Positions 7,976 through 15,595 of a stretch of 64,000 nucleotides of DNA are shown here, piece after piece. A program made the position numbers and the translations under genes. Within the stretch, counting starts at the first letter, position 1. Each line of letters starts with the position of its first letter. Source of the DNA: Paenibacillus andongensis (lineage in GTDB: Bacteria > Bacillota > Bacilli > Paenibacillales > NBRC-103111); the NCBI RefSeq assembly GCF_025369935.1, contig NZ_CP104467.1, positions 5,711,001 to 5,775,000 of the forward strand. The letters run 5' to 3'. The notes beneath the pieces are model-generated. The model worked only from the letters and a program-made list of their open reading frames with translations. It was not told the origin of the DNA and did not search any database.

Positions 7976-8053
7976 AAGAGCATTGCGAGCCGAAGCTCGC
8001 CTACAGAGTCTGAACTGTCCCGCGCGTCCATGCAGATTAAGTTCCTAGACAAC

Positions 8054-8092
8054 AAAAAAACCATCTTCCTCCGTGTGTGAGGTTGATGGTTA
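8054..8092 (-). terminator. Terminator of the SufR-like regulator
   Basis: On the minus strand AACCATC-AAC-CTC pairs with GAG-GAA-GATGGTT and is followed by seven T. The stem begins at the stop codon. Confidence 0.75.
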
Positions 8093-8722
8093 TTTATTTT
8101 GACTAATGATATAGACACACTTGCTGGCACCCTTCGCTAAACACTCCGTTCGCTCCACGTTCGCGTCAAGCAAATTCCGAAACAAGGCTAACTCGCACTG
8201 ACACGCTTGCGTAAATGTATTCGCCACCTGCGTAATCGGACAGTTATGTTCACTAAACATATACGCGTCCTCTCCAAGCTGTGACCAATCCACCATGTAT
8301 CCATTCTCGTTCTGAATAAGCGCTAGCTCAGCCACCCGCTCTTCCAAGTTTTTCTCACTCATGCGCGGTTGATACCGCGATTCAAGCTTAGCTTGCCTGC
8401 CTTCAAAAAGACGTTCGATCTTCTCTTGACCTTCGCCTTCTACTAGCTCATCAAGCAAATCGAGCGTCAATTGCATGTATTTCTTGGGAAACAATTCATC
8501 CGCTTGCGGAGCTAATGTGTAAACGTTAGTCGGTCTTCCCATGGCTTGCCGAACAAGCTTCGTTTCGAGCAGATCATCTTTCTCCATGGAATGGATATGA
8601 CGCCTGACAGCCATTTCCGTAATTCCGAGCTGTTTGGAAATATCATGGACACTTAGCGGTCCCTGAGTTTTGAGCATAGAAAGAATCACTTTACGCGTGG
8701 ATGTCTCAAGTGTATGATTCAC
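8090..8722 (-). CDS. SufR-like winged-helix regulator with cysteine-rich C-terminus
   Basis: 210 aa. Residues about 8-70 form a winged helix (V-H-D-I-S-K-Q-L-G-I-T-E-M-A-V-R-R-H-I). The C-terminal domain has the H-N-C-P-I motif followed 12-15 residues later by C-Q-C and then E-C-L-A-K-G-A-S-K-C, the cysteine layout of the SufR/ArsR-like regulators that bind an iron-sulfur cluster or metal. It probably represses genes of Fe-S or redox metabolism, but no suf operon is adjacent, so the target is unknown. Start is GTG at 8722 with AGGTGAG upstream. Alternative: a metal sensor of the same fold. Confidence 0.75.
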   Translation of the reverse strand: MNHTLETSTRKVILSMLKTQGPLSVHDISKQLGITEMAVRRHIHSMEKDDLLETKLVRQAMGRPTNVYTLAPQADELFPKKYMQLTLDLLDELVEGEGQEKIERLFEGRQAKLESRYQPRMSEKNLEERVAELALIQNENGYMVDWSQLGEDAYMFSEHNCPITQVANTFTQACQCELALFRNLLDANVERTECLAKGASKCVYIISQNK

Positions 8723-8806
8723 GCTCTCACCTACCTCGGAACTGTCATTTACGTCTCATTTTACAGCATTGTTAACAATAAGTAAATTAAGAAACAACTA
8801 TGTATG

Positions 8807-9238
8807 TTATTCCAATTCACTCTTAATAAATGCTCGAACACTCCCTGCAAATTCTTCAAAAGCAGCTGGAAGTTTCGGAATTAACGGGTTCAATTCTTGA
8901 CGGTTCCAATCCACATAGTCCTGGACAAGAGGCTTTCTAAGCTTCACGAGCTCAAGCAGCGTTTCTTTCAATGCTTCTGAATAGGCGCCTTCTCCATGCA
9001 CAATTTCCACGATATCCTCATAGCTGCTGGCATCTCTTAGTATAAAAGCATCGATCAGCAAGCTTCCAACATCTGTCACTGTTTCGATTGCTAAGTGTAG
9101 AACACGTTCCTGCGCAAGCTGCCATACAAGATCATTGGTGCCTTTCGCCCACTGCTCTTCTAAATTCTTGCTTGCATCAGCTAAAGCAGCCAGAAACTGA
9201 ATTCTTTGATCGATCTGTTCATGATTAATAAAATACAT
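8807..9238 (-). CDS. DUF86 (HepT-like, YutE-like) protein
   Basis: 143 aa, all-helical, with the N-terminal Q-I-D-Q-R-I-Q-F-L and the central A-I-E-T-V-T-D-V-G-S-L-L-I-D-A-F typical of DUF86. Related HepT proteins are RNase toxins paired with an MntA nucleotidyltransferase. The catalytic RX4-6H motif cannot be recognised with certainty and no MntA gene is adjacent, so this is more like the solitary Bacillus YutE. It follows a 37-aa membrane peptide gene by 4 bases. Confidence 0.75.
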   Translation of the reverse strand: MYFINHEQIDQRIQFLAALADASKNLEEQWAKGTNDLVWQLAQERVLHLAIETVTDVGSLLIDAFILRDASSYEDIVEIVHGEGAYSEALKETLLELVKLRKPLVQDYVDWNRQELNPLIPKLPAAFEEFAGSVRAFIKSELE

Positions 9239-9242
9239 GGTG

Positions 9243-9356
9243 CTATCTCCGTCCTCTTTTTCGCCATTTCGTCCAAATCATCATTGCAAAAAAAGTAATA
9301 ATAACCAGAAATACTAACAATACAGCCTGCATGACGTATTCATAACTCACGTTCAT
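9243..9356 (-). CDS. Small single-pass membrane protein (37 aa)
   Basis: Short ORF: hydrophilic N-terminus M-N-V-S-Y-E-Y-V, one hydrophobic helix (about residues 9-28), then a basic tail ending R-G-R-R. AAGAGGGTG lies directly upstream; a GTG two codons in would have better SD spacing. Its TAG stop is 4 bases from the ATG of the DUF86 gene, so translation is probably coupled. Function unknown; the helix plus positive-inside tail argues that it is really translated. Confidence 0.6.
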   Translation of the reverse strand: MNVSYEYVMQAVLLVFLVIITFFAMMIWTKWRKRGRR

Positions 9357-9507
9357 TCACCCTCTTGACTCTCACTTGGTTCATACTACTCTCAGTTTAT
9401 CGTGGGTGCGGGGGAGCGTCAAGCCAGCAAGATTCTCTTGGAAACCGTATTGTTCTCTCATTTCTTTCATGATAGAGTAAAAAAAGTGAAAAAGGAGAGT
9501 CATAGAC

Positions 9508-10560
9508 ATGTTATCAAGGCCCAAGCTTATCGAAATCGATATCGTGCGCGCTATTGCGATCATCGCAGTCCTCGTCATTCATGGTACTTCAAGCGCGACT
9601 CAGCTACCGATAGGAACTGTATCTCATGCTGTATTTTTCATCCTCAACAAGGCCAGTTTGTTCACCGTTCCATTGTTTATTTGGATCAGTGGTGTTGTCT
9701 TATTCTATACGTACTACGACCGCTGGGAGTCGGGAATGTCGCGGGTTTTCTGGACAAAACGGTTGCGAAAAATTCTAATTCCCTATGTTCTTTGGTCACT
9801 TTTCTATTACCTATTCAATCAATTCGTATTTCATGGCAGACTTGGTTTTGACGTTATACACGTTATCAAACTGCTCATGTCGGGAAATGCTAGTTATCAT
9901 CTCTATTATATAGTCATTATTGTTCAGTTCTATCTCCTATTCCCTCTGATAATGACGGCCGCTAGACGGTCTCATTGGTTTCGTAAAGGACTTATTCCGA
10001 TAGGTATTGGGATTCAAACAGCAGCCTATTGCTTTCATCATTGGGTGTATCCTCTTCCCGAATACGCCTCGCTGTTTCTAAGCTATTCTGCCCTATTTGC
10101 TTTCGGCGCTTTCATGGGCATTCATTATGCGGCGATTGCTGCTTGGTCTAACCGCTTTAAAGCTGGGATTTGGAGTATTATGCTCTTAGCAGGTTTCGCA
10201 TTTGTGGGGATGCTATTGCTCCACGAATACGGACTCGCTTCTATCGAAAATACATGGTTCGAGCTATCACTCCTCCTCTATTGTATGGCAATCCCGCTAT
10301 GCTTCATCCAGTGGGGTCGTAAGCTGCTCGGGAGCGGCTCACCGATCGGCGTCGCGTTATCTGCCTTAGGCGGTGCTTCATTCGGCATCTACCTCGTGCA
10401 TCCCGCGCTATTAACGCTCTGGGATCGCATCGCGCCAGTGCAGGAGCAGCTCTGGCTGTACGATCTACACACAGTCGCGTCGGTTCTCATCGGACTGTTT
10501 GGCTCTTGGCTGCTCGTGCGGCTGTATGCGAGCGCACAAAGAAAAGGTTCCGCCAATTGA
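9508..10560 (+). CDS. Acyltransferase family 3 membrane protein
   Basis: 350 aa integral membrane protein with about ten hydrophobic segments. It begins with the family signature E-I-D-I-V-R-A-I-A-I-I-A-V-L-V-I-H, including the conserved His, and shows the R-K-I-L-I-P-Y-V-L-W-S block. Members O-acetylate or O-acylate surface polysaccharides, peptidoglycan or lipids; the substrate here is unknown. SD AAAGGAGAG precedes the ATG. The TGA stop falls in the loop of its terminator. Single gene, facing the TPR gene. Confidence 0.85.
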   Translation: MLSRPKLIEIDIVRAIAIIAVLVIHGTSSATQLPIGTVSHAVFFILNKASLFTVPLFIWISGVVLFYTYYDRWESGMSRVFWTKRLRKILIPYVLWSLFYYLFNQFVFHGRLGFDVIHVIKLLMSGNASYHLYYIVIIVQFYLLFPLIMTAARRSHWFRKGLIPIGIGIQTAAYCFHHWVYPLPEYASLFLSYSALFAFGAFMGIHYAAIAAWSNRFKAGIWSIMLLAGFAFVGMLLLHEYGLASIENTWFELSLLLYCMAIPLCFIQWGRKLLGSGSPIGVALSALGGASFGIYLVHPALLTLWDRIAPVQEQLWLYDLHTVASVLIGLFGSWLLVRLYASAQRKGSAN

Positions 10561-10576
10561 GCGGAACCTTTTTTCA
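10542..10576. terminator. Bidirectional terminator (acyltransferase / TPR gene)
   Basis: AAAGGTTCCGC and GCGGAACCTTT arms with T-runs in both directions. The acyltransferase stop codon lies in the loop, and the TPR gene's stop lies at the other flank. Confidence 0.85.
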
Positions 10577-11239
10577 TTTAAAGCGGGCTAATAGCGCCCA
10601 CCGCCGCTGCTGTCTGCGGCTGTAACGCGGCAAGCCGCGGTGAATATCCAGCGCTTCGCGATAAGCGTACTTGGCGTCTTCTGCGCGGCCGAGCTGTTGA
10701 TATAACTGGCCAAGGCGGTAGTAAGCTTCAACCGACGAAGAATGCAGGTCTCGGAATTGCTCGATGAATTGCGCCGCTCTCTCTGGGGAAGATGGAGCCA
10801 ACGCTTCACCAAGTCGTAAATAAGCTTCACCAAATTTGACTCGCGGGTTTAACTCTACCGCTTTGAGCATAAAGCTTTCCCCTTTGATGAGATTCCCAAG
10901 TTTAAGGTGGCAAAGACCAATTTCATAGTGGACGTCTGCGGATTCTTCCATAATAGGCAGAGTTTGTTCCAAGTAGGGAAGCGCTTCTCTGAACTTTTTG
11001 CGATCGATTAGAATCCTGGCCAACTCCAATTTAGCTGACGTATTATGCGGATTAGCGTGCAAGTCACTTCGCAATCTAGTTGCTCTGCGGCTTAACTGAA
11101 ATGGCTTGAAAATGTTTGGTGTTAACCCGACAAATCTTCTGTCCAGCACATACAGAATGACTAATAAAATAAGAAGAGCAAGAAACGGATTGCCAACGAG
11201 ACGCCATAATAAACCAAATGCAAGTAATTTGGTAAGCAC
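10574..11239 (-). CDS. Membrane-anchored tetratricopeptide repeat protein
   Basis: 221 aa. Two close N-terminal hydrophobic segments (about residues 3-34), then a soluble part with TPR-type repeats: A-K-L-E-L-A-R-I-L-I-D-R-K-K-F-R-E-A-L, D-V-H-Y-E-I-G-L-C-H-L-K-L-G-N, and A-Y-Y-R-L-G-Q-L-Y-Q-Q-L-G-R-A-E-D-A. Likely a protein-protein interaction scaffold at the inner face of the membrane. Start is GTG 11239, 7 bases after AAAGGAGGG; the upstream TTG at 11257 is part of the SD context. A weak hairpin at about 11309-11336 lies in its leader region. Partner unknown. Confidence 0.8.
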   Translation of the reverse strand: MLTKLLAFGLLWRLVGNPFLALLILLVILYVLDRRFVGLTPNIFKPFQLSRRATRLRSDLHANPHNTSAKLELARILIDRKKFREALPYLEQTLPIMEESADVHYEIGLCHLKLGNLIKGESFMLKAVELNPRVKFGEAYLRLGEALAPSSPERAAQFIEQFRDLHSSSVEAYYRLGQLYQQLGRAEDAKYAYREALDIHRGLPRYSRRQQRRWALLARFK

Positions 11240-11427
11240 GATAAACCCTCCTTTCAACTTCCTTATCCTACCATAATCTTCCTAGTTTGGTCATCCCTAT
11301 TCAAAGAAAAAGCACCCAGCCTTCAGCCAAGTGCTTCCCACTATTTCTTATTTATTTGAAAGATGGATCACTCATTCGAGATTTTTTTGAAGCAGTGCTA
11401 TAATGAAAAGAAAAAGGGAGTTTATCC

Positions 11428-11688
11428 ATGAGCGATCCACGTAAAGAAATTTGGAACAAAAGAAAACAACTGGGAAGATCCAAGTATTTAATTCTGTTCG
11501 GCCTGCTCCCTTGGGGCATCGGACTCACGTTATTGTTTAGTGTCATCGAATATCTTAGTTTTCATGAGCTCAGATGGGTTTGGCTGCCGATTCGTCTTCT
11601 CGTCTTCGTCTTCATTGGTTTCTTCGTGGCTAACGCACGCTGGCACGCTATGGAAAGCCGCTACGAACCATATACTAGACGACCTTAA
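11428..11688 (+). CDS. Small two-helix membrane protein, unknown function
   Basis: 86 aa. A charged N-terminus (M-S-D-P-R-K-E-I-W-N-K-R-K-Q) is followed by two transmembrane helices (about 22-42 and 50-68) and a basic C-terminal tail. AAAGGGAG is 8 bases upstream of the ATG. Not recognised. It stands alone, divergent from the TPR gene and convergent with the next hypothetical gene. Confidence 0.75.
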   Translation: MSDPRKEIWNKRKQLGRSKYLILFGLLPWGIGLTLLFSVIEYLSFHELRWVWLPIRLLVFVFIGFFVANARWHAMESRYEPYTRRP

Positions 11689-11701
11689 CGGTCGTTTTTT
11701 T
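11679..11701 (+). terminator. Terminator of the 86-aa membrane protein gene
   Basis: CGACC-TTAAC-GGTCG followed by seven T. The TAA stop lies in the loop. Confidence 0.8.
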
Positions 11702-12101
11702 AATGTAAAAAGGTCTGATCCTCCACATCGTCTACATGAAAAAGCGAAGCTGTGTGCGTGCGACGAAAATGCTCTTCCAGCTCTTTACGAATCGAACCAA
11801 ACGACAGGATCTCTTCTATGAACGCCTCGCGCTCGCCCCACTCCTTATCAAGCCCGTTGTTATTGAACAATTCCCCAGAAACATCTTTAAGCGCCTCATG
11901 TAAATTGTTATCATACCAGTCGATTTCATTCGATGCGTCTTTGCGATACACATGTCTCATGTCAAAATCGTTATCTTTCATGGCAGCGAATTCAGCTAGT
12001 AAAATCCCTTGTATCCCTTCAGCTTTTACCTCAACATCGGCGCACCGAACATCATTACGTTCCGTGAAGCGAACAATTTTCGCCTGTTTTATTTTCCTCA
12101 T
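11700..12101 (-). CDS. Hypothetical protein, 133 aa
   Basis: Soluble, acidic protein without signal peptide or membrane segment and without a motif I recognise. Several Asp/Glu/His-rich stretches (D-N-D-F-D-M-R-H-V, E-E-H-F-R-R-T-H-T-A). TTAGGAGGGTAGGAC precedes the ATG, a strong SD, so it is likely a real gene. It lies downstream of the SgrR-type regulator on the same strand, 60 bases away, and could be read from it. Confidence 0.7.
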   Translation of the reverse strand: MRKIKQAKIVRFTERNDVRCADVEVKAEGIQGILLAEFAAMKDNDFDMRHVYRKDASNEIDWYDNNLHEALKDVSGELFNNNGLDKEWGEREAFIEEILSFGSIRKELEEHFRRTHTASLFHVDDVEDQTFLH

Positions 12102-12161
12102 GTCCTACCCTCCTAATGTTACCTATCATAAAGAAGAGTATTTCCAGTTTTATAGGATTTA

Positions 12162-13988
12162 TCAAACGCTTGGAGTGAACCATATTTTTCGAAAATCCAC
12201 CCAACCCAAATCGTTAATACTTACTCCCTTAATCGAATCATGATACGTGGTTTGCTGAGAACGATGAAGCACAAAGAGAAACGATTTCTCCTCCTGCAGC
12301 ACTTCAATCAACTCATTTAACCTGCAAATGCGCGCTTCTCGATTTGGATTTCCTAGAATTTTGTCAATTTCTGTATCAACCCAAGCTATTCGTTCATGGT
12401 CTAAATGGGCACGGACATAGCTGTTGCTTTGCTTAAGCGTCTGAATAATATGAAGATCATATTCACTTTCCATACAAATGTGATAAAAAATGAGATCCGC
12501 TTCCTGGATCGTATCCAGCCTCATCATATCAGACTTACTCCGGGGCGTTAGTTCAATCCTGATTCCCGCTATTGCGCACTGCTTACAGATCCACAACGCA
12601 TCTTCGTTGTTGTTACTATAAATGTACATGTGAAGGGGCTCACCGTTATACCCCATTTCATCAAGAAGGCGCTTAGCCGTGGCGAAATCAGTACGATAAC
12701 CGGAGGCAGCCCCTTTGCGATCCAACGTCGGTAAAAAACTGCTGGCAGGTGCTTCTCTGAAGCCTCCAAGCTCCTCAATCATTCGATCACGATCCATAAT
12801 CAGGTCAATTGCTTTGCGGAATCGAGTATCCTGCTGTGGTCCTTTTTTATTCTGATTAAAAGTAAGCAGGCTGCAGCCGAGAATCGACTGCTCAATCTGG
12901 TGCCATTCCGTATCTTTACCGACAGCACCAACAGGTTTACGGGAATTCGTATGGTCGCAAAGCACTTGCACCATATCCCAACTAGGACCAACCTCCGATA
13001 AATCCTGCGGCAAAAGCCAAATTTCCACTTGATCCAGATGTGGCCTAACTCCAAAATAACCATCGAAAGCTCGAAGTTTACAGATATAATCATCATTTCG
13101 TTCAAGCCTGAATGGTCCTGTCCCAATGGGCATACGTCCGAAGATTCCCTCGTTATCCCGACAAATATCCTCTGGCAGGATAGCCATCGAGGAATGCGAT
13201 AACTGCTGCAAAAAGAGCACATTCGGCTGCATCAACTCGATAGCAATCGCATTTCGATTTAGTACCGTCATATTCTCAATACTTTCGCTCATCCAACCTT
13301 GACATGCCGAAAGGCCAAGCTCCTTCAATCTCGAAAATGTGTAAAAAACATCATGCGCCGTCATCTCTCTGCCATGATGAAACAGCACGCCTTTTCGCAA
13401 ATAGAACGTGTAATGCAAGCCATCCTCGCTAACTTCCCAATAATGCGCCAAATGGGGCTCAAAGATCGTTGTTTGCGGATTGTACACAATCAGGGTGTCA
13501 AAGATTTGATTAATGAGATGACCGTCGAATGCATAAAAAGAGTGCGCCGGATCCAAAGTCACCAACCATTTATAGACCGGAAACCGCAGTGTGTCCTTAT
13601 AACGCTCCTCAAGTTCGACTGCACGATAACCAAAAAAACTGAACAACCAATCGATGAAAGAGTCCTGCAGCCCCTCTCCCTTACCCAATTGGTGAATCAG
13701 TTCAATCGTCCCTTTATAATCGCCACGGCCCGCCAGCTCCATCGCCTGCTTTGAAATCATATCTTCCGAGGAAACAAGAAACGTTAGTTCGGAGACATTA
13801 CCTCTTCCTCTCCCAGGCTTCCAGGATACCCAGCCTTGCTCCATCATTTTTTTAAGCAAAATCTTGACATTTCGCGTTGTACAATACAATCTATCTGCCA
13901 ATTCATCTAACGTTATAGGTTGCGGTTCATGTTCTACCCCATGTTCAAAACTAGCTCGAAGCTCCAAGAAATGGGTCAAAAGCTGCAT
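12162..13988 (-). CDS. SgrR-type regulator with fused peptide/solute-binding domain
   Basis: About 608 aa. An N-terminal winged helix (about 1-110; L-D-E-L-A-D-R-L-Y-C-T-T-R-N-V-K-I-L-L-K-K-M) is followed by an SBP_bac_5 fold (about 155-600) containing the family motif N-Q-I-F-D-T-L-I-V-Y and the block L-R-K-G-V-L-F-H-H-G-R-E-M-T-A-H-D-V. In SgrR of enterics the binding domain senses sugar-phosphate stress. Bacillales carry many homologues next to transporters. Start at ATG 13988, with AAAGGATG 8 bases upstream; ATGs at 14006 and 13997 overlap that SD. It is divergent from the 49-aa ORF at 14103. Confidence 0.85.
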   Translation of the reverse strand: MQLLTHFLELRASFEHGVEHEPQPITLDELADRLYCTTRNVKILLKKMMEQGWVSWKPGRGRGNVSELTFLVSSEDMISKQAMELAGRGDYKGTIELIHQLGKGEGLQDSFIDWLFSFFGYRAVELEERYKDTLRFPVYKWLVTLDPAHSFYAFDGHLINQIFDTLIVYNPQTTIFEPHLAHYWEVSEDGLHYTFYLRKGVLFHHGREMTAHDVFYTFSRLKELGLSACQGWMSESIENMTVLNRNAIAIELMQPNVLFLQQLSHSSMAILPEDICRDNEGIFGRMPIGTGPFRLERNDDYICKLRAFDGYFGVRPHLDQVEIWLLPQDLSEVGPSWDMVQVLCDHTNSRKPVGAVGKDTEWHQIEQSILGCSLLTFNQNKKGPQQDTRFRKAIDLIMDRDRMIEELGGFREAPASSFLPTLDRKGAASGYRTDFATAKRLLDEMGYNGEPLHMYIYSNNNEDALWICKQCAIAGIRIELTPRSKSDMMRLDTIQEADLIFYHICMESEYDLHIIQTLKQSNSYVRAHLDHERIAWVDTEIDKILGNPNREARICRLNELIEVLQEEKSFLFVLHRSQQTTYHDSIKGVSINDLGWVDFRKIWFTPSV

Positions 13989-14102
13989 TCTCAACATCCT
14001 TTCCATAAAAGGGGAAATCGTTAAAGAGAATTATACTCTTTTTGTTCCCCTTATTCTAGATGTAAACTAGACCTAACAAGAAAAGAAAGGAAGGTGAACC
14101 GT

Positions 14103-14252
14103 ATGCAACCTACAGATCTATACGTATCCGAGAAGCTGATGCAATGGCAACAGCAACATTTGGAAAACGAAGCTCGCGAGCATTGGAAATGGAAATCGAT
14201 TAAAAAAAGAAAAGTCTACATGCTTCTAACTAACTTATTCTTCTTCGTTTAA
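14103..14252 (+). CDS. Small ORF of 49 aa divergent from the SgrR-type regulator
   Basis: M-Q-P-T-D-L-Y-V-S-E-K-L-M-Q-W-Q-Q-Q-H-L, then a basic stretch W-K-W-K-S-I-K-K-R-K and a short hydrophobic end L-T-N-L-F-F-F-V. AAAGGAAGGTG is 6 bases upstream of the ATG. The last 23 bases overlap the 3' end of the convergent VanZ gene. Unrecognised; the good SD and amphipathic composition favour translation. Confidence 0.5.
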   Translation: MQPTDLYVSEKLMQWQQQHLENEAREHWKWKSIKKRKVYMLLTNLFFFV

Positions 14253-14745
14253 TCCTAGTTCTCACCCAAAGAACAACTAGAACGAGGAGAATAGCCAGAA
14301 GTATACCCATGGCATCGACCGCAACATCAATCCCATGACCCGTTCGATCCTTTACAAAAGTTTGATGCCATTCATCGGAAGCCGCATAAAGTAACGAAAT
14401 GATGGAGGAGGTGAGCAGCGCTATGAAGACTTTTACAAGCTTAGAGAGCAGAGCTAAGGACCAAAGCAGGGCAAGGATAGCGTACTCGCTAACATGCCCT
14501 GCTTTTCTTATGAAAAACTCGATGGCACCGATAGGATCTTGCCACGAGATCATTTGGTGGTCATAGGAGAACTCCCATTGAGGGAATATATTCATCAGTT
14601 GAACACCTGCAAGCTTGGATTCCAACAATGGCCTCAAGCTCTGTTGTTGATACGATTCTGCCGACTTTAAAAAAATAAACGCCATCCATAGGACGGCAGC
14701 AGTCAAGAAGAAATAGTAATAAAATTTTGAAGATGTTCTAGACAT
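14230..14745 (-). CDS. VanZ family membrane protein
   Basis: 171 aa with about four transmembrane segments. The VanZ pattern is seen in R-K-A-G-H-V-S-E-Y-A-I-L-A-L-L and A-S-D-E-W-H-Q-T-F-V-K-D-R-T-G-H-G-I-D-V-A-V-D-A-M-G, with conserved His, Glu and Asp residues. VanZ-like proteins of Firmicutes are common orphans; a few affect glycopeptide susceptibility. It lies just after the 95-aa membrane protein gene on the same strand (16 bases). Confidence 0.85.
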   Translation of the reverse strand: MSRTSSKFYYYFFLTAAVLWMAFIFLKSAESYQQQSLRPLLESKLAGVQLMNIFPQWEFSYDHQMISWQDPIGAIEFFIRKAGHVSEYAILALLWSLALLSKLVKVFIALLTSSIISLLYAASDEWHQTFVKDRTGHGIDVAVDAMGILLAILLVLVVLWVRTRIKRRRIS

Positions 14746-14761
14746 AACTAGTTCCTTCCCC

Positions 14762-15049
14762 TTAAGAATTCAATTTTTTACGAATGCTGAATAAAGCAAA
14801 AAATTCAATAACCATCAAATTTACTGCAGATACCCCATAAAAGGCCATCCCAAACATCATGCGGAACGGATCAACTGTCACCGATTTCCACCAAAACGCA
14901 GCTGCCAACGTCATTACTATATTCAAAGCTGTTGTTATCCAGAAAGAGAATCCTAATCGATTCGTTTTCCGCATTAACCACACACCAATGACAAACGGAA
15001 TTACAAAAGCTGCACCTAAGAAAACCCAATACAACACCGCATTCGACAC
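14762..15049 (-). CDS. Hypothetical three-helix membrane protein, 95 aa
   Basis: Three hydrophobic segments (about 5-25, 35-54, 62-85) separated by short basic loops; not recognised. Start is GTG at 15049, with TAGGAG 9 bases upstream. It shares an apparent two-gene unit with the VanZ gene. Convergence and spacing support a real gene, the product is unknown. Confidence 0.7.
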   Translation of the reverse strand: MSNAVLYWVFLGAAFVIPFVIGVWLMRKTNRLGFSFWITTALNIVMTLAAAFWWKSVTVDPFRMMFGMAFYGVSAVNLMVIEFFALFSIRKKLNS

Positions 15050-15198
15050 TCTCCGTCACTCCTACACAATCAACTAGTTTATTCTAATAGGTTAGCATGA
15101 ATAAGCGGCTGAAAACAACGTTTGCCGCCGTTTGCAACAGAAACGTCAAATGGCTAGGCATGGAAGAAATGCTATAGGAAAATTCTCCGACGTATGGC

Positions 15199-15227
15199 TT
15201 GCTTGAGCTGAATATTTCATGTATAAT
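15199..15227 (+). promoter_or_regulatory. Sigma-A promoter of the tRNA-Ala gene
   Basis: TTGCTT and TATAAT separated by 17 bases, with an extended TG before the -10. The tRNA starts 34 bases further on. Confidence 0.75.
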
Positions 15228-15260
15228 ACGATAAGTCGACATTCATTGAGCGACACTTTC

Positions 15261-15333
15261 GGGGCCTTAGCTCAGCTGGGAGAGCGCATCGCTGGCAGCG
15301 ATGAGGTCAGGGGTTCGATCCCCCTAGGCTCCA
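15261..15333 (+). tRNA. tRNA-Ala (GGC anticodon)
   Basis: 73-base cloverleaf. Acceptor arms GGGGCCT / AGGCTCC pair with one G-T wobble; D arm GCTCAGCTGGGAGAGC; anticodon stem CATCG/CGATG with loop CTGGCAG giving anticodon GGC; T arm AGGGG-TTCGATC-CCCCT; discriminator A. The CCA end is not encoded. It reads GCC codons. A terminator follows. Confidence 0.97.
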
Positions 15334-15340
15334 TAGAAAT

Positions 15341-15374
15341 AAACGGACATCCACTTGGGTGTCCGTTTTATTTT
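15341..15374 (+). terminator. Terminator of tRNA-Ala
   Basis: AAACGGACATCC paired with GGGTGTCCGTTT, followed by TATTTT. Confidence 0.85.
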
Positions 15375-15477
15375 GGAGCCTTGGGGAGAGAACCCCGAAA
15401 GGTTCGCCCGAGCGGACGGAACGGATGATTAAGCTTCAAAGCTAATCTTCAAGTGCAGGAGCACGGCGTCTGAATCT
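15374..15477 (+). repeat. Post-tRNA direct repeat, copy 1
   Basis: Begins TGGAG, contains GAGAACCCC and GGTTCGCC, and then a 46-base block (15413-15458) identical to 15634-15679, followed by AGCACGGCGTCTGAATCT in both copies. It directly follows the tRNA terminator. No ORF of note. Confidence 0.8.
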
Positions 15478-15536
15478 ACCGCTAAATTCGTCTTCGTCGA
15501 GTCTTCTTCGTCAGCCATTTAAATCAAGATTCATAC

Positions 15537-15554
15537 ATCCCCCTAGGCTCCATA
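15537..15554 (+). repeat. Duplicated 3' end of tRNA-Ala
   Basis: 18 bases (ATCCCCCTAGGCTCCATA) identical to 15318-15335, i.e. the 3' half of the T arm, acceptor strand and discriminator. The rest of the tRNA is missing. It heads the second repeat copy. Confidence 0.8.
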
Positions 15555-15560
15555 ATAATA

Positions 15561-15592
15561 AAGGTGGTACCTTCGGGTATCACCTTTTTTTA
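15561..15592 (+). terminator. Terminator-like hairpin after the tRNA remnant
   Basis: AAGGTGGTACC paired with GGGTATCACCTT, then a T-run. It holds the same relative position as the tRNA terminator but has a different stem sequence. Confidence 0.75.
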
Positions 15593-15595
15593 TTA

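Noticed and set aside
7439-8053. CRISPR or rRNA remnant in the repeat-rich gap
   Set aside because: Repeats vary in length and spacing, are palindromic, and no cas gene or rRNA-like sequence is present.
8807-9356. Classical HepT/MntA toxin-antitoxin pair
   Set aside because: There is no nucleotidyltransferase gene and the RNase motif is not certain; only the DUF86 protein and a small peptide are present.
11309-11336. Terminator between the TPR gene and the 86-aa gene
   Set aside because: The hairpin is imperfect and lies in a divergent promoter region with no gene to terminate; left as a leader hairpin only.
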